A stretch of DNA of 64,000 nucleotides from Actinopolyspora saharensis (GCF_900100925.1 NZ_FNKO01000001.1:992001-1056000), one strand, 5' to 3'; positions 42,975 to 52,529 are shown, counted from the first letter of the stretch. Numbers and translations are program-made. The notes: generated from the sequence alone by a model not told the origin.

Positions 42975-43814
42975 TCAGTGGTGGCGCACTCCGCGGCCGG
43001 ACAGCACGGCGCGGTATCCCTCCCGGTAGGTGGGGTGGGTGAACTCGAAGCCGGTGGCGAGGAGCAGGTCGTTGCGGAAGCACTTGTCCGCGGGGCGCCC
43101 GGCGGCGGGGGCGTTACTGGCGGGGCCGGGGACGTCGAGTTCGGCGGCCAGGAAGTCCAGCACCTCGGCGCGTTCGGCCGGCCGGTGGTCCACTCCCACG
43201 TACACCGGGTCCGGGTGCGCGACCTCGGTGGTCAGGTGGACGATGGCCGCGGCGGCGTCGTCGCGGTGGATGCGGTTGGTGTAGCGCGGCGCGGAGGAGC
43301 TCTCGGCCGTGCCCGCGCGCACCCGGTCGACGAGCGAGGTGCGTCCCGGTCCGTAGAGCCCGGCCAGCCGCAGCACGACCGCGTCGGGGCGCCGTTCGTG
43401 CAGCATCCGCTCGGTCTCGGCGAGCACCGCGCCGGTCTCCGAGCTCGGGGCGGTCGGGGTGGTCTCGTCGACCCAGCCCTCGGTGGCCCCGTACACGGCG
43501 GTGGAGGACACGAACAGGATCCGCGGGGAGATCCCGGCCCGGTCGATCGCGTCGAGCACGTTGCGGGTTCCGTCGGCGTAGGTCCGCCGGTAGCCGTCCG
43601 CGTCGCGCCGGTCGGCGGTGAGCACGATGACGACGATCGCGGTGTCGGCGGGCACGGACGGCAGCTCGCGCGTGAGGTCGACGGACTGGCCGGTGATCCC
43701 GGGGGGAAGCCGGTGCGTCGACCGCCGCAGCCCGATCACGTCGCGGCCCGCGGCGGCGAAACGCAGTCCCGCCTCCGTGCCGAGGTCGCCGCACCCGGCG
43801 AGCAGCACCGTCAT
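42975..43814 (-). CDS. SDR-family NAD(P)-dependent oxidoreductase (YeeZ-like)
   Basis: The 279-residue protein starts VLLAGCGDLGTEAGLRFAA, a Rossmann motif of the extended SDR type, and has LFVSSTAVYGATEGWVDE with the family's YG dyad region. It resembles YeeZ/NAD(P)H-binding epimerases. The ATG at 43814 is preceded by GAAGGAGCGAGG. It is convergent with the histidine kinase and unconnected to any pathway here. No substrate can be assigned. Confidence 0.75.
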   Translation of the reverse strand: MTVLLAGCGDLGTEAGLRFAAAGRDVIGLRRSTHRLPPGITGQSVDLTRELPSVPADTAIVVIVLTADRRDADGYRRTYADGTRNVLDAIDRAGISPRILFVSSTAVYGATEGWVDETTPTAPSSETGAVLAETERMLHERRPDAVVLRLAGLYGPGRTSLVDRVRAGTAESSSAPRYTNRIHRDDAAAAIVHLTTEVAHPDPVYVGVDHRPAERAEVLDFLAAELDVPGPASNAPAAGRPADKCFRNDLLLATGFEFTHPTYREGYRAVLSGRGVRHH

Positions 43815-44146
43815 CCTCGCTCCTTCGTCGTTGCCGTGCCCGCGGCGTTGCGCGGCACCGAGCGGTGCCGCGGGGGAAGGGGCGCGGGCCCGTTCCGCTC
43901 GGGGAGGAACCGTACCTCCCGCAGCGCCGCGTGCTGCTCGGCCGGTCCCGGACGGGGCTTCTTCGGTGAGCACTGGCGGCCGTCCCGCCCGCGTTCCGGA
44001 GAAGCTCCCCGAGGGCGGGTGGAGGAGGAGCGCCCACCCTCAATCGGTTTGTTTTCACTGTTCTTTCAGTATTAAACGAAATCAATCCTTGCGAATCCAG
44101 CGCCTCCGGTAACAATCACCGCCGGAAAAAGCACTAGAGTGGTGGC
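43815..44146. promoter_or_regulatory. Divergent intergenic region with leaderless-type promoter for mmuM
   Basis: This 332-bp gap has no gene that I can support and no riboswitch that I recognise. Its right end is AT-rich. TAGAGT at 44135-44140 is a good -10 hexamer only six bases before the ATG at 44147, and there is no ribosome-binding site, suggesting a leaderless transcript. Confidence 0.5.
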
Positions 44147-45049
44147 ATGAGCTTTCCCGGCTCCACCGACCCGGTGCTGATCGCCGATGGTGGCTTGGCC
44201 ACCGAACTCGAGGCGCGCGGGCACGACCTCTCGGACGCGCTGTGGTCGGCCCGGCTGCTCGCGGAGTCCCCGGAGGAGGTCGAGGCTGCGCACCTGGCGT
44301 TCTTCCGCGCCGGATCCGTGATCGCCACGACGGCGAGCTACCAGGCCTCGTTCGCGGGCTTCGCCGCGCACGGGATCGAACGGGACGAGGCCGTGGGGCT
44401 GCTGCGGCGCGGCGTCGAGGTGGCCCGCAGGGCGCGCGCCGCGGTCTCCGGTGACGGGCGGCAGCGCTGGGTGGCGGCCTCGGTCGGCCCGTACGGGGCG
44501 TTCTTGGCCGACGGTTCGGAGTACCGGGGGCGCTACGGGGTGAGCGTGGACGAGCTGCGCCGGTGGCACCGCCCCAGGTTGGACGTGCTGGCCGAGGCCG
44601 GTGCGGAGCTGCTGGCGCTGGAGACGGTGCCGGACGTGGACGAGGCGCGGGCCCTGGTGTCCCTGCTGGAGGGAACCGGGGTGCCCGCGTGGCTGTCGTA
44701 CAACGTGGCCGGAGGGCGCACCCGTGCCGGGCAGCCGCTGTCCGAGGCCTTCGCCGTGGCGGCCGGGGTGCCCGAGATCGTGGCGGTCGGGGTGAACTGC
44801 TGCTGCCCGGACGAGGTGCCTGCCGCCGTGGCCACCGCGCGCCGGGTGACGGGCAAGCCCGTGATCGTCTACCCGAACAGCGGCGAGGGCTGGGACGCGG
44901 TGCGCGAGGACTGGACCGGACCGGTCCGCTACTCGGCCGAGTCGGCTCGGCAGTGGGTCGCCGCGGGTGCGGAGGTCGTGGGCGGGTGCTGCCGGGTGGG
45001 TCCGGCCGCGATCGCCGAGCTCACCCGAGCGGTGCGGGACGCGCGGTAG
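44147..45049 (+). CDS. mmuM: Homocysteine S-methyltransferase
   Basis: The 300-residue protein is a zinc-dependent methyltransferase of the MmuM/BHMT family: IADGGLATELEARGHDLS at the N-terminus, and the three zinc cysteines in VGVNCCCPDEV and VVGGCCRVGP. It moves a methyl group from S-methylmethionine (or a similar donor) to homocysteine, giving methionine. Length is normal for MmuM. It stands alone, with a probable leaderless start. Confidence 0.92.
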   Translation: MSFPGSTDPVLIADGGLATELEARGHDLSDALWSARLLAESPEEVEAAHLAFFRAGSVIATTASYQASFAGFAAHGIERDEAVGLLRRGVEVARRARAAVSGDGRQRWVAASVGPYGAFLADGSEYRGRYGVSVDELRRWHRPRLDVLAEAGAELLALETVPDVDEARALVSLLEGTGVPAWLSYNVAGGRTRAGQPLSEAFAVAAGVPEIVAVGVNCCCPDEVPAAVATARRVTGKPVIVYPNSGEGWDAVREDWTGPVRYSAESARQWVAAGAEVVGGCCRVGPAAIAELTRAVRDAR

Positions 45050-45095
45050 CCGTCCCGGACGGCGCGAACGCGGTGCCTGCTCGGACGTGCGGTGC

Positions 45096-46277
45096 TCACT
45101 CGGAGGAGTCCGGCTCTCGTGCGGACGAGCGCGCGGCCGGGTAGGTGCGCCCCTTCCAGCTCGTGCCGTGGCCGTACCGGTGTCGGCGGGCCGAGTCGAG
45201 CGTCATCAGCAGGTACAGCGCGGCCGTGGCGGGAAGCAGCGGGGCCGCCGCGCGCGGTTGCCCGTAGTAGCCCAGCATCGGGGCGAAGGTGCCCGCCATG
45301 ATCGCCCAGGCCGCGACGCCGAGCAGCAGCGCCGCCGGTCCGCCGCCGGTGAGGCCCGCGATGGTGACCGCGGGCGGGCCCAGGAACACCAGCGCGAGCC
45401 CGAGCACGGTCGCGGCCAGCAGCGTCGGCGAGTGGCGCAGCTGGGTGTAGGCGCTGCGGCTGATCATGTGCCACAGGTCCCGCAGCCGGGGGTAGCAGCG
45501 CACGCTGCGGACCTTGCCTGCCAGGCCGAGCCAGACGGCGCCGCCGGCCCGCTTGACCAGGCGGGCCAGTGCCACGTCGTCGATCAGCGCCCCGCGGATG
45601 GCCGACAGCCCACCCGCCCGTTCCAGCGTGGCGCGCCGCAGCAGCACGCAGCCGCCCGCGGCCGCCGCGGTGCGGTGCGCGGTGCGGTTGACCAGGCGGA
45701 ACGGGAACAGCATGGCGAAGAAGTACACGAACGCGGGCACGATCAGGCGTTCCCAGCGGCTTCCGGTGCGCAGCACCGCCATCTGCGAGACGAGGTCGTA
45801 GCCGCTCTCGCAGGCCCGCACCAGTTCGGTCAGCGAGCCGGGGGCGTGGGCGATGTCGGCGTCGGTGAACAGCAGCCGGTCCACCCGCCCGGCCTCGACC
45901 ACCCCGTGCGCCAGGGCCCGGGTCTTGCCGGTCCAGCCCGGTGGCGGGGCCCCGGGCGAGGTCACGGTCAGCGGGAGTTCCGCACCGGGCGCGCGGGCCA
46001 GCGACTCGGCGAGCTCGCCGGTTCCGTCGTCGCTGCCGTCGTCGACGAGGATCACCCTTGCCCGGCCGGGGTAGTGCTGCGCCAGCACGCTCGGCAGGGT
46101 TCGCGGCAGGACGTCGGCCTCGCGGCGGGCGGGGATGACCACGGCCACCGACGGCCAGTGGTCCGGTTCGGTGCCGCCGGGCAGCCGTGGGGCGGTGCTC
46201 CAGAAGCGGCCGCGGCAGGTCAGCAGCCACAGCCACACCGTGAGCACCACGCCGCCCGCGATCTCCCAGCCGATCAC
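45096..46277 (-). CDS. HpnB-like membrane glycosyltransferase (GT2)
   Basis: This 393-residue protein has a GT2 domain (VAVVIPARREADVLPRTLPS, VILVDDGSDDGT, LLFTDADIAHAPG, GALIDDVALARLVKRAG) with N- and C-terminal helices. The arrangement and length match the hopene-associated HpnB transferases. No other hopanoid gene is visible, so the assignment to hopanoid synthesis is only by similarity. It ends 46 bp after the convergent mmuM stop. Confidence 0.8.
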   Translation of the reverse strand: MIGWEIAGGVVLTVWLWLLTCRGRFWSTAPRLPGGTEPDHWPSVAVVIPARREADVLPRTLPSVLAQHYPGRARVILVDDGSDDGTGELAESLARAPGAELPLTVTSPGAPPPGWTGKTRALAHGVVEAGRVDRLLFTDADIAHAPGSLTELVRACESGYDLVSQMAVLRTGSRWERLIVPAFVYFFAMLFPFRLVNRTAHRTAAAAGGCVLLRRATLERAGGLSAIRGALIDDVALARLVKRAGGAVWLGLAGKVRSVRCYPRLRDLWHMISRSAYTQLRHSPTLLAATVLGLALVFLGPPAVTIAGLTGGGPAALLLGVAAWAIMAGTFAPMLGYYGQPRAAAPLLPATAALYLLMTLDSARRHRYGHGTSWKGRTYPAARSSAREPDSSE

Positions 46278-46327
46278 GCGGACAAGCCTGCCAGAACGCG
46301 CGCGGGCGGGCAGCCCGGAGCGCGGGA

Positions 46328-46948
46328 CTACTCGAACAGGGTGGGGTCACCAGCCCCGTAGCGCACGATCTCGCCCTCGTCGTCGGAGAAGTCGATCACC
46401 GTGGTGGGCAGGGTGCCGCAGTCGCCGGAGTCGACGACGGCGTCGACCTCGTGGTCGAGCCGCTGCTTGATGTCCCACCCGCTGGTCATCGGCTCCTCCT
46501 GCTCGGGCAGCAGCAGGGTGCTCGACAGCAGCGGTTCGTCCAGGGTGTTCAGCAGCGCCTGCGCGGTGACGTGGTCGGGGATGCGCACGCCGACGGTCTT
46601 CTTCTTGGGGTGCAGCAGCCTGCGCGGCACCTCCTTGGTGGCGGGCAGGATGAAGGTGTAGCGGCCCGGGGTGGCGGCCTTGATCGCGCGGAACACCGTG
46701 TTGTTCACGTTGACCAGCTGGCCGAGCTCGGCGAAGTTCCGGCACACCAGGGTGAAGTGGTGGTTGCGGTCCAGGTGGCGGATCGCGCGGATCCGTTCGA
46801 GACCGTCCTTGTTGCCCACGCGGCAGCCGAGGGCGAAGCAGGAGTCGGTCGGGTAGACCACCAGCCCCTCGGAGCGCAGGATCTCGGCCACCTGGCCGAG
46901 CGCGCGGCGTTGCGGGTTCTCCGGGTGCACTTCGAAGTACTGCGCCAT
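46328..46948 (-). CDS. YciO/Sua5/YrdC family L-threonylcarbamoyladenylate synthase-like protein
   Basis: The 206-residue product has the YrdC-like fold: GLVVYPTDSCFALGCRVGNK, IRHLDRNHHFTLVCRNF, and GRYTFILPATKEVP. The pattern is closest to YciO, a paralogue of TsaC/Sua5, which makes threonylcarbamoyl-AMP for t6A tRNA modification. YciO itself has weak or uncertain activity in this step. It ends 51 bp downstream of the HpnB-like gene's start and probably shares its transcript. Confidence 0.85.
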   Translation of the reverse strand: MAQYFEVHPENPQRRALGQVAEILRSEGLVVYPTDSCFALGCRVGNKDGLERIRAIRHLDRNHHFTLVCRNFAELGQLVNVNNTVFRAIKAATPGRYTFILPATKEVPRRLLHPKKKTVGVRIPDHVTAQALLNTLDEPLLSSTLLLPEQEEPMTSGWDIKQRLDHEVDAVVDSGDCGTLPTTVIDFSDDEGEIVRYGAGDPTLFE

Positions 46949-47020
46949 GTGCCGAGCCTAGGCCTCTCCCCGGTGCCGGTGTCGACAAGCGCACCGGTTC
47001 GGCGTGGTCGTGGGCTCGCC

Positions 47021-48073
47021 TCAGCCGCGGTCGAGCTCGACGACGGTGAGTCCGCTGCTGGTGGGCACGGGGTCGTTCATCGCCGCCAGCTCCGCCGGGA
47101 CCCCGTCCAGGCCGATCCTGTTGCCGAGCAGCCGGTGCAGTTCGAGTCCGGAGGAGGCCACCGTCCGCAGCATCTCCGGGTACTCGTGGGCCTGCAGCCC
47201 GTGCGTGCCCACGATGCTCAGCTCGCGGGCGATCACCAGGTGCATCGGGATCGGCGGAACGCCCTGCTGCGGGGGCATCAGGCCGAGTTGGACGTGCACA
47301 CCGTGGGTTCGCAGCGAGGCCACCGAGGCCGCGCAGGTGCTCGGTTGTCCGACGCAGTCCAGCGAGACGTGGGCGCCCCCGCCGGTGATCTCGCGGACCG
47401 CCTCGCCCGCGTCGGGGGTCTGGCGTCCGTCGACCGTGGCCACGGCCCCCAGGCTGGTGGCCAGGTCCAGCGCCTCGGGGGAGAGGTCCACGGCCACCAC
47501 CCGGGCTCCGGCCGCGGCCGCGAGCATCACGGCCGAGATGCCAGCGCCTCCGCAGCCGTGCACCGCGACCCACTGGCCTGCCTGCGTGCCGCCGCGCCGC
47601 AGCACCGCGCGGAAGGCGGTGGCGAAGCGGCAGCCCAGGGTGGCCGCGGCGGTCGGGTCCAGCTCGTCGGGCAGGGCCACGAGGTTGGTGGTGGCCCGTT
47701 CGACGGCGACCTGCTCGGCGAAGGAGCCCCAGTGGGTGGCGCCGGGTTGGAACTGGTGCGCGCAGACGTGCTGGTTGCCCGCCGCGCACTGCGGGCACGT
47801 GCCGCAGGCGCACACGAACGGGACGGTGACCCGGTCGCCGAGGTTCCAGCCGCGCACCCGCGAGCCCAGTGCCGCGATGCGTCCGGCCAGCTCGTGGCCG
47901 GGCACGTGCGGCAGGGTGACGTCGGGTTCGTGGCCCTGCCAGGCGTGCCAGTCGCTGCGGCACACCCCGGTGGCCTCGACCGCGATCACGGCTCCGTCCG
48001 GGGAAGGGATCGGGTCCGGCACCGTGCGCACCTCGGGTACGGCTCCGAACTCGTCGAACACGACGGCGCGCAT
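47021..48073 (-). CDS. Zinc-dependent alcohol dehydrogenase
   Basis: This 350-residue medium-chain dehydrogenase has catalytic zinc ligands in GVCRSDWHAW and PGHELAG, a structural zinc loop C-x2-C-x2-C-x7-C (CGTCPQCAAGNQHVC), and the Rossmann motif VHGCGGAGISAVML. It oxidises an alcohol or reduces an aldehyde with NAD(P). The pattern resembles actinobacterial ADHs of the YjgB/AdhA group. No neighbour indicates a pathway. Confidence 0.85.
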   Translation of the reverse strand: MRAVVFDEFGAVPEVRTVPDPIPSPDGAVIAVEATGVCRSDWHAWQGHEPDVTLPHVPGHELAGRIAALGSRVRGWNLGDRVTVPFVCACGTCPQCAAGNQHVCAHQFQPGATHWGSFAEQVAVERATTNLVALPDELDPTAAATLGCRFATAFRAVLRRGGTQAGQWVAVHGCGGAGISAVMLAAAAGARVVAVDLSPEALDLATSLGAVATVDGRQTPDAGEAVREITGGGAHVSLDCVGQPSTCAASVASLRTHGVHVQLGLMPPQQGVPPIPMHLVIARELSIVGTHGLQAHEYPEMLRTVASSGLELHRLLGNRIGLDGVPAELAAMNDPVPTSSGLTVVELDRG

Positions 48074-48202
48074 TGCGGCGGCTCCTTCCGGTGGCGGAGT
48101 GCGTGGGGACCGCCGCCAGCTTAGGCCCTCGGCCGGACGGGCCGCGTCCGGCTCCGGATCCGGCTCGGGGACGGCTCGGGCGTGGCGAGTCCGCGCGGGA
48201 AC

Positions 48203-48895
48203 TCAGTCGTGCGGAGGTGCGGAACCGGGGCGGTGTGCGGTGTCCAGCGCGTCGACGGCCTCGGGGATCGGGGTGCTGCCCTCGGTCAGTTCGAGGGTCA
48301 GCCCGCTGCCCCCGGGGCGGGTGAGCAGTTCGACGAGCACGGCGGCCACGTCCCGGCGCGGGACGGAACCGGGGGTCACCGGGGGCGGGGACAGCTGCAC
48401 CAGTCCTGCCGCTTCCGCGTCGGTCAGCCTGCCGGGGCGGACGATGGTCCAGTCCAGGTTCCTGGAGCGCAGGTCCTGCTCCGCACGGGTCTTGGCGTCG
48501 ATGTAGGCCTGCCAGATCTCCCCGGCGTCGGGGGCGGGCGGCTGCCCGGCCCCGATGGTCGAGATCTGCACGAAGCGCGGCACCCCGGCCCGCTCGGCCG
48601 CCTCGGCCAGCAGCACGGAACCTGCCAGGTCGAGGGAGTACTTGCGGTCCGCTCCGCTGCCGGGGCCCGCGCCTGCGGCGAAGACGACCGCGTCGGTTCC
48701 CCGCAGCACCTCGGCCGTGTCCGCGCCGGAGCTGCGCTCCAGATCGAGCGGGACCGGTCGGGACCCGGCGGTTTCCAGGTCGGCCGCCTGGTCGGGTTGC
48801 CGGATCAGCCCGAGCACCTCCTCGCCCCGGCGGGCGAGCAGCTCGGTCAACCGCAGGGCGATCTTTCCGTGTCCACCGGCGATGGCGATGCGCAT
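48203..48895 (-). CDS. NAD(P)H-binding SDR family protein
   Basis: The 230-residue protein starts MRIAIAGGHGKIALRL, an NmrA/NAD(P)H-binding Rossmann motif, and contains VVFAAGAGPGSG, ISTIGAGQPP and WTIVRPGRLTD, all typical of the atypical SDR family (YwnB, BVR-B). Such proteins are reductases or NADPH sensors, often in stress response. It stands alone with a 129-bp gap to the dehydrogenase start. Substrate unknown. Confidence 0.82.
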   Translation of the reverse strand: MRIAIAGGHGKIALRLTELLARRGEEVLGLIRQPDQAADLETAGSRPVPLDLERSSGADTAEVLRGTDAVVFAAGAGPGSGADRKYSLDLAGSVLLAEAAERAGVPRFVQISTIGAGQPPAPDAGEIWQAYIDAKTRAEQDLRSRNLDWTIVRPGRLTDAEAAGLVQLSPPPVTPGSVPRRDVAAVLVELLTRPGGSGLTLELTEGSTPIPEAVDALDTAHRPGSAPPHD

Positions 48896-49126
48896 GTCGC
48901 TCCTTTGCGCGGAGTCCCTGCCCGAGGAGCCGGGAGGTCCCGGCTCCGGAGCGGTTCGGTGTGGTGTCGCGTACCGCTCGACCGTATCGCCTCAGCGGCC
49001 TCGTGCCCGGCGCAGCGGGGCCGGGCTCTCCGAGGCCGTGCGGGTGGGTCGCGTGCTCGGCCGGGCACCGACCCGGTGGCGTGGGCGGGGTGGTGCGGTG
49101 CCCGGACGTCGGATCAGGTCAACCGC

Positions 49127-49822
49127 TCACCGCAGGGTGGACAGGAGCTCGTTGGCCAGCGGTTCGGAGGAGGCCGGGTTCTGTCCGGTGTAGAGGTTGC
49201 GGTCGACGACCACGTTGGGCGCCCACGGCTGTCCCTCGGAGAACTCGGCGCCGAGGGCGACCAGCCTGTCCTGCAGCAGCCACGCGGCCTTGTCGGCCAG
49301 CCCCGCCTGGCTCTCCTCGGTGTTGGTGAACCCGGTGAGCCGGTACCCGGCGAACGGGCTGGTGCCTCCCCCGCCTTCGGTGGCCAGCAGGGCCGCCGGG
49401 GCGTGGCAGACGACGCCCAGCGGTTTGCCGGAGTTCAGCGTGTCGGTCAGCAGCCGGGCGGAGTCGTCGTTGACGGCCAGGTCCTCCATGGGGCCGTGCC
49501 CGCCGGGGTAGAACACCGCGTCGTAGTCGGACAGCCGCACGTTCTCCAGCTCCACCGGGTTGGTGAGCTCGGTGGCCGATTCCAGCACCGCCGCGATGCG
49601 GTCGGCCTGCTCCTGGCCGCCGTTGGCCTCGGCGGCCAGGCTGGACTGGTCGACCGTGGGGACCACACCGCCGGGGGTGGCCACGGTGATCTCGTGCCCG
49701 GCTCCGGTGAACACCTGGTGCGGGGCGGCGAACTCCTCGGCCCAGTAGCCGGTGGGGTGCTTGGTCCCGTCGGCCAGGGTCCAGTGGTCGGCGCCGGTCA
49801 TCACGAACAGTATCTTCGCCAT
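49127..49822 (-). CDS. DJ-1/PfpI family protein (Hsp31-like)
   Basis: This 231-residue protein has the DJ-1/PfpI fold with the nucleophile cysteine in LGVVCHAPAALL and the elbow YPGGHGPMEDL. The length and GYWAEEFAAP segment suggest an Hsp31/glyoxalase III-like chaperone or deglycase. The ATG at 49822 follows GGAGCGAAAG. It is divergent from a LysR regulator, which probably controls it. Confidence 0.88.
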   Translation of the reverse strand: MAKILFVMTGADHWTLADGTKHPTGYWAEEFAAPHQVFTGAGHEITVATPGGVVPTVDQSSLAAEANGGQEQADRIAAVLESATELTNPVELENVRLSDYDAVFYPGGHGPMEDLAVNDDSARLLTDTLNSGKPLGVVCHAPAALLATEGGGGTSPFAGYRLTGFTNTEESQAGLADKAAWLLQDRLVALGAEFSEGQPWAPNVVVDRNLYTGQNPASSEPLANELLSTLR

Positions 49823-49921
49823 CTCTTTCGCTCCTCCGTCGTTGCTCCTCGCCCGTGGCGAGGTCGCGGGTTTCCCGGTTGGTCCGTTCGGACGGACGGT
49901 TTCGACCGTAGGCCGCATTGC

Positions 49922-49967
49922 CATTGTTCAGCCAATAGAGTTCTCGTTATGGCCCATAGGAACAATG
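49922..49967. promoter_or_regulatory. Inverted repeat in the divergent DJ-1/LysR control region
   Basis: CATTGTTC (49922-49929) and its exact reverse complement GAACAATG (49960-49967) flank the start of the LysR-type gene. TAGAGT at 49936-49941 is a plausible -10 seven bases before the ATG at 49949, so the message may be leaderless. The right arm lies inside the coding region. The likely ligand is the LysR protein itself. Confidence 0.5.
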
Positions 49968-50896
49968 ATGGATCCGGAGGGGGCTCCGGGAGTTCGGGCG
50001 GGCCGTTGGAACTCGGGCTGCTGCGCACGTTTCTCGCCGTGTACCGCTGCGGGGCGTTCAGCGCGGCGGCGCGCTCCTCGGGGCTGTCCCAACCCACGGT
50101 GACCGGGCAGGTGCGTTCCCTGGAACAGCGGCTGGGGCGGCAGCTGTTCGAGAGGGTGCCGAAGGGAGTGGTGCCCACGAAGGTGGCCGACGAGCTGGCC
50201 GCCGAGGTGGCGGGTCCACTGGACACGCTAGCCGCCGTGGCCGAACGCGGCAGCGCGGAAGGCGAGGTCCCGCCCGAGCCGGTGCACCTGGCCGGTCCGG
50301 CCGAGTTCCTCAGCGTGCGCGCCCTTCCCGCCTTGGGGGATCTGGTCGAGCGGGGAGTGCGGCTGCGGGTCACCACGGGGTTGGCCGACGAGCTGCTCGA
50401 GGGGCTGCGCGCCGGGCGGTTCGACCTGGTGGTCTCGGCCGTGCGCCCGCGCGGGCGCACGGTCACGGCGGTCCCGCTCATGGACGAGGAGTTCGTGCTG
50501 GTGGCCGCGCCGGCCTGGGCCGAGCGCCTCGGTGCCCTCACCCCGGGCGATCCCGGCCCGCTCGAGGAGGTCCCGCTGATCACCTACGCCGAGGACCTGC
50601 CCATTCTGCGGCGCTACTGGCGTCACGTCTTCGGGCGCAGGCTGACCGCGCAGGCCGCCGTGGTGGTGCCCGATCTGCGCGGGGTGCGGGCCGCGGTGGT
50701 CGCCGGTGCGGGAGTGACCGTCCTGCCCCGTTACCTGTGCCGCGAGGAACTCGGCTCCGGGGCGCTGGTTGCCCTGCTCGACCCCGCCGACCCTCCGCTC
50801 AACACGGGATTTCTGGCCCAGCGCACCGGGGCGCCGGAGCGCGAGCACGTGACGCTGGTGCGCGAGCGGCTGCTGACCGGGATCGGCCCCGGGTGA
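49949..50896 (+). CDS. LysR-family transcriptional regulator
   Basis: The 315-residue protein has a LysR helix-turn-helix (LLRTFLAVYRCGAFSAAARS, then QPTVTGQVRSLEQRLGRQLF) and a periplasmic-binding-like effector domain. A low-complexity Gly/Ser stretch of about 18 residues precedes the helix-turn-helix. It is divergent from the DJ-1/PfpI gene, the usual layout for a LysR activator and its target. No ribosome-binding site is seen before the ATG. The effector is unknown. Confidence 0.9.
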   Translation: MAHRNNDGSGGGSGSSGGPLELGLLRTFLAVYRCGAFSAAARSSGLSQPTVTGQVRSLEQRLGRQLFERVPKGVVPTKVADELAAEVAGPLDTLAAVAERGSAEGEVPPEPVHLAGPAEFLSVRALPALGDLVERGVRLRVTTGLADELLEGLRAGRFDLVVSAVRPRGRTVTAVPLMDEEFVLVAAPAWAERLGALTPGDPGPLEEVPLITYAEDLPILRRYWRHVFGRRLTAQAAVVVPDLRGVRAAVVAGAGVTVLPRYLCREELGSGALVALLDPADPPLNTGFLAQRTGAPEREHVTLVRERLLTGIGPG

Positions 50897-50912
50897 TCCG
50901 GGGCGGCGGTGC

Positions 50913-52529
50913 TCACTCGGTGTCGGCGACGACGTGCCGCAGGTCCAGCTCGGGTTTGAGGCGCTGCAGCGAGCGCATCGAGATCTCGTCGGTGAACACG
51001 GCCAGCGTGGTGCCGTCGGCGCGGTCGAGCACCTCGCTGCTGTGGGTGTGCAGCATGGCGCGCTGACCGGGGTCGCCGACCCGCCGCACCACGGTGTAGG
51101 GGAGCTGTTCCAGCTTCAGGGGGGAGCGGAACTCCGACTCCATGCGCTGGGTGACCACGTCGAACTGCATCGGTCCGACCGCGGCGAGCACGGGAGCGCC
51201 CTCCCCGCGCGTCTCGGAGTGCAGCAGCTGGATCACGCCCTCCTGGACGAGTTGCTCCAGCCCGCGGCGGAACTGCTTGGACCGCCCGGGATCGGTGGTG
51301 CGGGCCACGGCGAAGTGCTCCGGGGTGAACTGGGGCATGCCGGGGAAGCGCACCGCGGGTTTGCCGGTGTAGAGGGTGTCGCCGACCCCGAGTGCGGAGG
51401 CGTTGACCAGTCCGATGACGTCTCCGGGGTAGGCCCGCTCGACCGTGTCGCGTTGCTGCCCGAACATCTGCTGGGCGTACTTGGTGGAAAAGGAGCGCTG
51501 GGTGCCCGCGTGGGTGGCCACGAGGCCGCGTTCGAACTCGCCCGAGCACACCCGCGCGAAGGCCACCCGGTCCCGGTGGGCCGGGTCCATGCCGGTCTGG
51601 ACCTTGAACACGAACGCGGAGAACGGCTCGTCGATCCTGCGGGGGTTGCCGTGCTCGTCGGGCCGGGCCGAGGGCGCCGGGGCGTGCTCGAGCAGCACGT
51701 CGAGCAGGTGGCGGACGCCGAAGTTCTGCACGGCGGAGCCGAACAGCACGGGGCTGGCCTCGGCGCGTGCGAACGCCGCCACGTCCATGTCGTCGCCGGA
51801 CTCGGTGAGCAGTTCGGACTCCTCGGTGGCGCGCTGCCACTCGTCACCGACCCGCTCGGCGGCCTCGTCCGCCGACATGTGGTGCTCGGGGGCCACGGTG
51901 GCCCCGCCCGAGGTGCGTTCGAAGCCGACGAACTCGCCGTCCCTGCGGTCGAGCACTCCGCGGAAGTCCCCGGCGATGCCGACCGGCCAGGTCAGCGGCA
52001 TGGGGCGCAGCCCGATGCGGTCGCGCAGCTCGTCGCACAGCTCGAGGGCCTCCCGGCCGGGCCGGTCCCACTTGTTGACGAAGGTGATCACCGGGATGCC
52101 CCGGTGGCGGCACACGTCGAACAGCTTGACCGTCTGGGGCTCCAGCCCCTTGGCGGAGTCCAGCAGCATCACGGCGCAGTCCACGGCGGAAAGGACCCGG
52201 TAGGTGTCCTCGGAGAAGTCCGCGTGGCCCGGGGTGTCCAGCAGGTTGATCACGTGGTCGTGGTACTCGAACTGCAGGGCCGCCGAGGTGATGGAGATCC
52301 CGCGGGTGCGCTCCATGGACAGCCAGTCCGAGACCACGCCCCGCCTGCCCGCCTTGCCGTGCACCGCGCCGGCTTCGGAAATCACCCTGGCGTGCAGCGC
52401 CAGTGCCTCGGTGAGCGTGGACTTGCCCGCATCGGGGTGGCTGATCACCGCGAACGTGCGCCTGCGCGCGGCCTCCTGGGCCGGATCGGCGGTTCGGTCG
52501 GCCTCGGAAAGTTGCCGTGTCTGACTCAT
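50913..52529 (-). CDS. prfC: Peptide chain release factor 3
   Basis: This 538-residue translational GTPase removes RF1/RF2 from the ribosome after peptide release. The G motifs are clear: ISHPDAGKSTLTE (G1), RGISITSAAL (G2), DTPGHADFSED (G3) and NKWDR (G4). Length and the C-terminal RF3 domain (FDVVTQRMESEF) are standard. The ATG is at 52529. It is the only clear core translation gene in the window. Confidence 0.96.
   Translation of the reverse strand: MSQTRQLSEADRTADPAQEAARRRTFAVISHPDAGKSTLTEALALHARVISEAGAVHGKAGRRGVVSDWLSMERTRGISITSAALQFEYHDHVINLLDTPGHADFSEDTYRVLSAVDCAVMLLDSAKGLEPQTVKLFDVCRHRGIPVITFVNKWDRPGREALELCDELRDRIGLRPMPLTWPVGIAGDFRGVLDRRDGEFVGFERTSGGATVAPEHHMSADEAAERVGDEWQRATEESELLTESGDDMDVAAFARAEASPVLFGSAVQNFGVRHLLDVLLEHAPAPSARPDEHGNPRRIDEPFSAFVFKVQTGMDPAHRDRVAFARVCSGEFERGLVATHAGTQRSFSTKYAQQMFGQQRDTVERAYPGDVIGLVNASALGVGDTLYTGKPAVRFPGMPQFTPEHFAVARTTDPGRSKQFRRGLEQLVQEGVIQLLHSETRGEGAPVLAAVGPMQFDVVTQRMESEFRSPLKLEQLPYTVVRRVGDPGQRAMLHTHSSEVLDRADGTTLAVFTDEISMRSLQRLKPELDLRHVVADTE

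Noticed and set aside
43815..44146. SAM-type riboswitch before the homocysteine methyltransferase gene
   Set aside because: No recognisable aptamer core, and the -10 lies only six bases before the ATG, leaving no leader.
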